Below, in pieces: positions 56,508 through 64,000 of a stretch of DNA of 64,000 nucleotides (the stretch's first letter is position 1; the number at the start of each line of letters is the position of its first letter). Under the pieces are notes generated by a model. The model saw nothing but the letters and a program-made list of their open reading frames with translations. It made no database searches and was not told the origin of the DNA. The stretch lies in NCBI GenBank assembly GCA_015680685.1, contig MNCI01004786.1, positions 305,363 to 369,362 of the forward strand, read 5' to 3'. Both the position numbers and the translations under genes were made by a program. This DNA comes from Gnetum montanum. Lineage: Eukaryota; Streptophyta; Gnetopsida; Gnetales; Gnetaceae.

Positions 56508-59500
56508 ATGTCTTATTCTTCAAACAAGAGCACTTCACCACCTAGGGATCACACTAGAGACAGTCGGTGGCACCAAACACATCACCAAAAAATGCTAGTT
56601 CCTCAATAGTATCAGGTGGTATATACTCATCACGATGAGTATATACCCAATTTTACCTTTATCCTCCATCAGGATGAACAACTACGTTGGCGAGACTTGC
56701 AAGGTAACATAGTGTTACCTCCAAATCAAGCAATCCCTAACATGCTTCTTCATGCTCTTGCATAAATAGGCATGACAGAATTATACACTGAATACGTTGC
56801 AGAAGATTATGACACAAGGGACTACCATCCCACAGAAGCACAACATCAACGGGACTTGCAACAGGAGAGCTACCATACATCGTTGAAGGGCAAAGGGGTC
56901 TTGCACGTCCTAAGTAAAATTGGAGATGGTGAACCAGTTATAATAGGTTCTCCATCAAATGATGTTCCTCCTTCTAACAATAGTGAGGATGTGGGGTATC
57001 AGAACCTACACTCCATGATACACAATCCTAGTTCTGATCCCCATGAACACCAAGTGTTCATTGAGGGAACAAAAACACATGACAAGGATGGGCATTCGGA
57101 TCGTCATCACGATCGGAGCCGTAGCCACTGAAGAGAAGATAAGAAACATCGTCATGATGATGGTTCCCCTTCTTCTTCCCCTTCATCACATTATTCACCC
57201 TCTCCTTCGACATCAGGAAGCAGTCATAAGGAGCACAATGGTGAGGATAAGGATAAGCAAAATGAGAGACCTCGACAAGAGAATCGAGAGCAAGGATAAG
57301 GGCACTCTAGAGAGTCTAGGCATGGTAGAAGGGAAAGTAGGGAACCACATATGCATCATAGATGTCATGAGAGAGATGATCATGATGAACCCCTACTAGC
57401 AACCTGGAGTATATTAGACATTATAGAGGCTATGAGAATACCTACAAGGCATCAGAAAGATAGTCGGATCAAGAGACTAGACATGAATAATATCCTACGG
57501 TTTGAGTGGGGATACAATGTTGATCTGCAAAATCACTTACAGGCATTCCACAATGTCTGTGCATTGTAGAATATCAAAAATGAGTGGAAGAAGTTAAAGT
57601 TGTTCCCTAGGACACTCATAAAAGAAGCAAAAAGTTGGTACCAATCTTTAGAGCCAGAAACCATTAGGAGGTGGAGTACAATGCTAGAATTGTTCAATGA
57701 TAAATACCAAATGTACTCCAGAGTGTCCAACTTGTGTAAGAAGATCCAAGGATGGAAGCAAGGTACTCACGAACCCTTGGATGCTGCCATGGATCGATAT
57801 TATGCATTACTACATCATTGCCCGGGCCATGGTTATGCACAGTGGGATCAACTCTACCACCTCGTAGATGGGCTAAGACATGAAAACAAAAGAACCCTTG
57901 GGACATATGCCCAAGGGAGATTATCTGAACTTAGGTCTCACAAAGTTCATAGATTGTTGGAGCAAGTAGCTAAAGAAGAAAGGGAGCTACAAAAAAGTGA
58001 AAGCGCGAAAGAGTATAATCGTGATCCTTCCCTCTAAAAGAGGGGAGTGAGATTCTGCGAGGAGGAGGATGAGTCACCACTTGAAGAGTTGGTGAATAGA
58101 AAAACCTTACTGCTTCAAAAGCTAACAATGGAAATATCGGCTAAGGTTGATGAAATATGGAGCTCCTTAGATAGTAAAATTGAAACTGTCCTAAAGATCG
58201 TAGAGAAGTCTAAGGAGGAACGAAGTAGTAACCATGATAAGAAAAAGTGAAGAGATTCAGACAATGCAAGTGACAAGGGTAAGGGAAAAATGACTATTGC
58301 TGATGAGGTTGTGGATTTGGATACAGACAATGACGGTGGATGTGAGATCTACCAATATGACCTTCCTAAGGGATGTTGCTCAATAATCTCACATCTACAA
58401 GAGTCTGGGGTGTATGCACTCAACCCAAGACTTAACAGATGGTAGGCACCCCGAAGGCTACCTTATCCCCAAGGTAACCCGAGGTAGTTCCACCAACCAT
58501 TAACGTATTATCCAAGTGGAAATCTGCCACAACCTATCTGGCAACATTAACAGTGGAAACACCCACAGTCATGGGGGATGCCACCGCCTAGACAACAATA
58601 CCCTTACCGGCAACTAGATCCATATGGTTATTACGTGCAGCAACGAGTTTCTCCAAGTGACTCTATGGGTCACGCAACCCCACAACCTCACTACCAAGTT
58701 TGGGAGTATTGTAGGACTCCTTCTCCTATGGAAGACACACCATATGCATACCATCCTCTGAATCCATCTACCACTCTTACGCCGATAATTCCACTACCAC
58801 CTACTCCAACAATGCAAGGGGAACTCCCCACTCAACTGCAGAAACATAATGCTATAAGAGCTATAAACCTTCAACCCACTGCTAGTTCTAGCAACCGTAC
58901 AAAGAGAAGACCTTTCTTTAGAACCAGAAGCCCAAACAAGCTCTCACAACCACAAGCGGTTGAGTCTATGACCACACCTCCAACAAATAAGGCTTTGGAG
59001 CTCCCTTCAAATCAACAACAGGGCTCAACGCATACGGTTATGTTAACACATATCATTACTAACTGGATCAAGGTAGGCCACCTTCCCAGGAAACTCTCTA
59101 ATCCTAGGAGTACCTTAATCAATCTCCAAGTTGCTGGGAATGAACCTCATAAGGCTCTTCTTGACTCAGGTTTCGAAGTTAACTTAATCTCATGAGAAAT
59201 GTATAAAGCCTAGAACCTGCCTCCACTCCAGAAGAGTAATATTCAACTAGAGCTAGTTGACCAGTCCATCACTATTCCCTTGGGATTAGTGGAGGACATC
59301 GTTACCACTGTGTGTGGTTGTTCATACCCAGCTGATTTCCTAGTGATAGAAGTCAACAGTAACAAAGGGAACTTCCCAATTATAATTGGAAGGGCATGGC
59401 TAAGTACAATAGACACATGCCTATGAATCTGTGATCTTTCCTTGGAAATATCTAAGGAAAACATTTATGAAAAGATCGAGAAGAAGAAAGTTCCATGCAT

Positions 59501-59870
59501 CACATACAGTGACTCAGAGGATGATGACATGGAGGAATGCTCAACATCTCCTGCATGCAACTGGTATGCACAAGAAAATCAGATACAAAGGTGCCTGTAT
59601 GTAGCAACCACCCAACAAGAGAACACCCAGTGGTTAACAGCTGATCAAGAGAGTAGCCCACCAACATGCATGGAACGAACTAGGGGAACAACTTGCACCC
59701 ATAACGAAAGCATAAATACATTGGAATATGAGCGTCGCCAACTTCCAACCCTTAACTTAAAAACATCAATTGGGAGAAGTTGGACACTTCTAAAAAATTC
59801 AAATAGGCATTCATTATTTTGGATCTCTCCCTTTCCATTTAGTCATGGGGGAGATGGCCACCTATGCTAA
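56508..59870 (+). pseudogene. Gag-protease with pol C-terminal tail, one frame (element B)
   Basis: A single frame (frame 3) of 1,121 codons from ATG (MSYSSNKSTSPPRD) to TAA, with about a dozen stops and no frameshift. Gag: HHDEYIPNFTFILHQDEQLR, an Arg/Ser/His-rich linker, then WYQSLEPETIRRWSTMLELF, DRYYALLHHCPGHGYAQWDQ, HRLLEQVAKEERELQKSE. The Cys-His motif (58341-58379) is CEIYQYDLPKGCC, with one Cys and the His lost. Then a Pro/Gln/Tyr tail. Protease keeps a correct D-S-G (KALLDSGFEVNLIS) and CGCSYPADFLVIEV, FPIIIGRAWLSTIDTC. At about 59805 the sequence jumps in frame from the pre-RT leader (TSIGRSWTLLKNSNR) to the pol end (FWISPFPFSHGGDGHLC-stop). Against E this removes about 2.8 kb. Confidence 0.85.
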
Positions 59871-61779
59871 TCATTTGAGGCCCTCAATTCTTTTAAGTTT
59901 TTATTTTACATGTTTTTTTTACACATTTTTGTTTTACAAATTTCTTTAACTTTTCTTGTTTTTGTTTTACAACATCGTTCATAATTTTTGATTTCTTGTG
60001 TGTGTTATCCATCTTGTAAGTTTGTCAACCAATAAGTGTTCTTAATGATGGTATGAATTTTTTTCTACTGATTGCTAATGTTTGGTTTTTACCTTTAAGA
60101 TTATGATGTTGATACTAAAGTATGGTTCTTTTGATATATCAGGCAATGAGTCCACTTCATCCATACATCCACAAACTTCTATGGTCTCTCTCAACTTTGA
60201 AATGTACAGTCCCTTTCTAAATAAGAACTATCAACAAATTGATGACTGGGCATTTCTCAAACTAAGGAAGGACTCAAGGATTGACAAGGGTATGACTTCA
60301 AGGGAACTTGATGCATTTTTGTTGGCCATTCTCTTGGGTGCTTGGATGTTTTCTTCTTGACTTTTCTTACCACTTCGACGTTACCCAATTATCAAGAAGC
60401 TGAGCTAATAAGAATAACAAAGTCTTTGCATGGTGTGGTTCTCACACATAAACACATAAAAAACAAAAAAAAACACACAAAAAAAAAACCAAAAAAACAG
60501 TGAGAATTCATAGCACACCCCTTAGACAAAATAATCATTTGGGCTACAAGCACTAGTTATGGAACTAAAATAACCATGTTCCCTGTAACTAAGGCCCTTC
60601 TCACTTCCCATTCTCTCCTCTTTCGTCCTGTCAAAATGGTGGTGACTCTTGGGTGAAGGAATTCTTGTTACTTCAAGTGGATGGATTGGCCAAATGCATT
60701 AATGCAAAGTCACTGGAAGTGGTTTGTTTGAGGCCAAACTTGGGATGGGATCTACTAAGTCACATTAATCATTAACTACACAAGGGGCTGTACACCACCT
60801 TGTTCTTGGGCTTCCATTCCATTCTCTTCTCTCCATCCTTCTCTCCATTGTTCGCCTCATTGCCAATTGTATCATTAGTATATATTTTGGTTGACGCATT
60901 CTTATCTTTTTGGTAAATTCTTGTGGTTAATACTTTAACTCTTGTCCCAAATGACATTCCTAGAGCCTACAGACTCTTCAAATGTGGGTTTGTCAGGGCA
61001 TTAGGAGCATGAGCCTGCTTTGGGGAGGATCCACTGGCATTCCTCTTTGGTGCATCAGTTAAATTCTTTCCCTTAACATTTTTCGCAATCAACTCTATTT
61101 CATTCATTTCCATCTTGACATCCATTTCATCGACATTATAGTTGTCTTTTTCTCCATCTTTCTTGTTCTTTATTCTTTCTCCATTCTATCGTTACCGGAG
61201 GTTTGCTCTTAGTCATGGGGGTCCAGACCCAAATTTTTTTGATTTTCTCCTAACCCCTACACCTTCGGTAGCCACTATGATATCTCCAGACCCATATCAG
61301 CCATACCAAACTTAGCCTATGGACCTTTCACCAAATCAAGGTATCAACTACATTGTGATTCATTTACCCTTGCTAATATAAAGACTATGTTGTGTGTGCA
61401 TATGGCAATCATGCAACAATGGATTGGATCTAGAGGGAACACTTGGAATGGATCAGTGCTGAAGCAGCTATGCAAAGAACAAGATGGATGGCACACTTAT
61501 GGATAGACAACGAAATGCGAAACCTTGGTGTTGGTAGCAGTAAACTTCTTCTCTCTTCTCTCTTATCTCTTCTCTCTTAGCTACCAAATAAGGCCTGATG
61601 TCAAATTTATAAAGTGTTCACTCTTGTTGTTGTGAACACCAGTTTTGTCTTGTTCTGTAATGATGATCCATTCACATGTCATTCCATTCACCATTAGTTC
61701 CATTTGAGTCAATAATCTTATACCGTCCCAATATTTTGTAAGGAACTCGAGGACAAGTTTTTATTCAGTCATGGGGGTA
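59871..61779 (+). other. Non-coding tail of element B with PPT
   Basis: Nearly collinear with A's tail. CATGGGGG occurs three times: at the pol end (about 59846), mid-tail (about 61216) and as the polypurine tract (61770-61777). No credible ORF. Confidence 0.75.
60432..60601 (+). other. Conserved two-hairpin block in tail of element B
   Basis: Hairpin 1: GGTGTG plus TTCTCAC (60432-60445) with GTGAGAA (60500-60506) plus CACACC (60514-60519), A-rich loop. Hairpin 2: GGAAC...GTTCC near 60561-60583. Confidence 0.6.
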
Positions 61780-62601
61780 TCATGGGATGTGATATTGCAT
61801 GGGCCATGATATCGTGTCCATCGTGATAGCGCATCTTCCCCTGCAATATCGTGTACATGATATCGTAGTGCGTCACCAAATCTATAAATAAGAGGTAGCT
61901 CTCCCTTGTTTGTCAATCTAGGCCTAAACTGTACCAAAAATCTAGTAGTTTTACCTCTCCAGAGATAGAATAATTTCCATGTGCCCGTAGTAGGAGCTCC
62001 AAAGTGAACGGATCTTTATTCGATCAAATATTGTACTTGAGCACAAGTTTGTGTACAGAAATAAAGACGAACTTCTTGGATAAACCTTGCAATGCATGGA
62101 CTAAGCTAAATAGGATTTTATTTATCATTCATCATTTAAATTCTTTATTAGTTAATTAAATCTCTCTCAACCCTTCTCTCATAGTTAAGTGCATTCAGTA
62201 CAACCACTTCGAACATGTGCGTTACGCTTGGTAATCCCAACAACGAATAGCGTTTGGTAATCCCAAAGGTTGCATTGGTTCAGGATGTGAATGGTAAGTG
62301 GCAATGGATACTAATGCTAGGTTAATTAAGACATAGTTAGTTAAAGTTAGTTAATTAGTCTCTTCACCCTTTACCTCATTAGCATAGGAGATAAAAACAT
62401 AAAAGATATAAAAATCACATACCTCAGACTTACTTAACCATACAATTGTGAAAAATACAAGTAAGTCTAGGAAAACAATGAACGATTAACCTTAAGTGTT
62501 CCATAAGGCGTGTAGGCACTTAGTCTGTGAAGTTCGACCAGACCGCACGTGTAACGCTTGTATTCGTATGGTTGAGTGTAGGGGTACCTCGCCACTCATC
62601 A
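61780..62601 (+). repeat. 3' LTR of element B
   Basis: 822 bp. The first base pair reads TC instead of TG. The palindrome array is about 45 bp shorter than in the 5' LTR. In the last palindrome (61841-61868) the five differences from the 5' LTR copy are all CpG transitions. The U5 hairpin (62425-62469) is kept. It ends CTCATCA. Confidence 0.9.
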
Positions 62602-63601
62602 ATAACAATAATGGGTGAAATTATGTGTAGAAAATTTGGGCCATGAAAAATAACACCATCAAAACATGTAATGAGTGTATAAAGGAGATGTGTGTACAAA
62701 AGTCTATGTATGTAGTAGCCACTCAAGAAGAAGGCACCCAGTGGTTGATCATCAAAAAAGAAACAAAATCCAAAATATGCATGGAATAAAATATTGAATG
62801 AGAAAGATTAGATATATAAGAGACCTATGAAACAAAACCCTTAGAACTAAAAGCCCTACTAGATATTCTTGAATATGCTATTCAAAATAATAAGAAACGG
62901 GTAATTATAAATGTCAAAGTTGATAAGGAACAAAAGAGAAAATTACTAGAAGTGATAAATAGATGGTCAATTGCATTTGCATGGTCCTATGATGAAATCA
63001 CTAAAATTGATCCATGCATCTACCAACATTAAATTTATACAAATCTAGTTGTCAAACCATGCTACTAACCTTAAAGAAGGTTGAATACAAAGCTTAAGGA
63101 AGTCGTTAAGTAAGAGCTAGAAAAACTATTGAAAGAAAGATCCATCTATCCTATAGCAAATAGTGAATGGGTTAGCCCCTTAGTCATTGTCCTAAAGAAA
63201 GGTAGCAAATGCAGGGTTTGTATTGATTTCATATTGTTAAACATTGCAACATTCAAGGACTATTTCCGTTTTCCATTTGTTCACCAAGTCCTAGATATCA
63301 TAGTAAGACACCATTATTATAGCTTTCTAGATGGCTATAGTGGATACAGTCAAATCCACATTGCACCAAAAGACCAAAAAAAGACTACATTTACTAGTCC
63401 ATGTGGAACTTTTGCATACAAGAAAATGTCCTTTGGCTTGTGTAATGCACCCACTACATTTCAAAGACTTGTACTTAGCATCCTACAAAAGTAACTGGGC
63501 AATGGAGTTAAAGTCTTTATAGGTGACCTCTCCACATATGGGCTAGGCTTTAAACAAGTAATGAACCATTTGGAACAAGTACTAAAAATATTTATAGAAA
63601 C
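62602..63601 (+). pseudogene. Pre-RT and reverse transcriptase, right of element B (element C)
   Basis: VVATQEEGTQWLI continues C's pre-RT leader (B has VATTQQENTQWLT). Then KALLDILEYAIQNNKKRVII, RLNTKLKEVVK, and from 63129 an open stretch SEWVSPLVIVLKKGSKCRV, LLNIATFKDYFRFPFVHQVL, YYSFLDGYSGYSQIHIAPKD, FGLCNAPTTFQRLVLSILQK. The catalytic FMDD reads FIGD (one Asp lost). D cuts the gene at 63601. Confidence 0.85.
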
Positions 63602-64000
63602 TGATGAGTGGCGAGGTACCCCTACACTCAACCATACGAAACGAGCGTTGCACGCGCGATACGGTCAAACTCCGCAAATGGACTAGTTGTGGCACCTAGA
63701 TAGTTAGCCTTAGGTCGCAGTTCGTTGTCTTCCCATCTAGACTAGTTTTGCATATGTCACGTATGGTTTAGTCTAGATGAGGTGTATGATGTGTTCCTAA
63801 ATCTAATGCTACTCCTGAAGGTAGTGGAAAATAATATTTAACTAAACTAAACTAGGAGGAAAAGGGTAAGAAATCTAATCTAGCCTAAGTGCGACGAGCA
63901 ACCGATTCCTTGATCAACCGTACACATCTTGGACTTCGTGCACGACTGCCACTGGGACTACCAAGCATAGGCCTAGGTACGCCACTGGGATTACCAAGCG
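63602..64000 (-). mobile_element. Element D: minus-strand LTR, young and CpG-rich, runs off the window
   Basis: TGATGAGTGGCGAGGTACCC at 63602 is the exact reverse complement of the group's LTR end, so this is the 3' end of an LTR on the minus strand, inserted in C's RT. It keeps the twin repeat (CTTGGTAATCCCAGTGG and CTTGGTAGTCCCAGTGG on the minus strand) and U5 hairpin. It has many CpG sites (GCACGCGCGATACGG, GTGCGACGAGC) that are lost in the other LTRs. It is probably the most recent insertion here. Confidence 0.85.
63630..63779 (-). other. U5 hairpin with loop-to-terminus pairing (element D)
   Basis: On the plus strand CATCTAGACT (63734-63743) and AGTCTAGATG (63770-63779) are perfect 10-bp inverted arms. 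The loop GTATGGTT (63761-63768) is complementary to AACCATAC (63630-63637) near the terminus. D is young, so this is the least decayed example. Confidence 0.7.

Larger units (their letters stand above)
55497..62601 (+). mobile_element. Element B: gag-protease-only LTR retrotransposon (in-frame pol deletion)
   Basis: 7.1 kb with two LTRs, PBS, gag and protease, then a junction near 59805 straight to the last 20 codons of pol, a 1.9-kb non-coding tail and polypurine tract. RT, RNase H and nearly all of integrase are missing, so it would depend on a partner. Same family as A by U3 and tail. Confidence 0.9.
51441..63601 (+). mobile_element. Element C: 5' part of Athila/Tat-like LTR retrotransposon, interrupted by B and D
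   Basis: A 5' LTR, tRNA-Asp-type PBS, gag, protease and RT occur in order, but protease is cut at 55496 by B and RT at 63601 by D. Element C resumes at 62602 with GVSIAF-like pre-RT sequence (VINRWSIAFAWSYDEITKID). The 3' half is outside the window. Confidence 0.85.

Overview
The window holds no recognisable host gene. It is about 64 kb of nested, ageing retroelements of the kind that fills very large plant genomes. The main elements are Ty3/gypsy LTR retrotransposons of the non-chromodomain Athila/Tat type. Their reverse transcriptases carry F-M-D-D, their protease and RT sequences are typical of that clade, their integrases end in a GPY/F-like stretch, and their primer-binding sites match tRNA-Asp once C-to-T and G-to-A decay is allowed for. 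A gymnosperm is my best guess at the organism (inference: AT-rich, gene-free, deeply nested old LTR elements plus a Penelope-like element); no marker here proves it.

Layout, left to right. A (1-3531): 3' part of an element, with integrase remnant, long non-coding tail and 3' LTR. F (3532-8632): 3' part of an older element, with a large extra ORF (4930-7617) and 3' LTR. G (about 8871-49395): an old, badly decayed gag-pol element split into three blocks. An unclassified AT-rich insert H (13119-13995 plus 29766-30098) sits in G. E (13996-29760, TSD CTAAT) sits in H. A Penelope-like array (about 22918-28502) sits in the tail of E. I (33315-46647, TSD ATAAC) also sits in G and carries gag, pol and the extra ORF. 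The stretch 49396-51440 is unassigned. C (51441 onward) has an intact 5' LTR, PBS, gag and protease. C is interrupted by B (55497-62601, TSD acaac/ataac), resumes with RT at 62602-63601, and is interrupted again by D, a minus-strand LTR at 63602 that runs off the window.

All coding regions are pseudogenes. Decay is mainly by substitution: long frames stay in register while Gln and Arg codons have become TAG, TAA or TGA. Catalytic Asp/Glu residues are often Asn/Lys. CpG is depleted everywhere except in D.

The most interesting signals are not coding. (1) A hairpin near the 3' end of the LTRs has arms that differ completely between families yet always pair, and its loop can pair with a site near the LTR terminus. 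(2) A second covarying hairpin lies in the 3' non-coding tail. (3) Each U3 has a family-specific palindrome, and in A, B, E and I it ends 16 bp before TATAAAT. (4) The Penelope-like element lacks a GIY-YIG endonuclease, has pseudo-LTRs, and carries four copies of a hammerhead-like core. (5) B is a gag-protease-only derivative whose 2.8-kb deletion is in frame.
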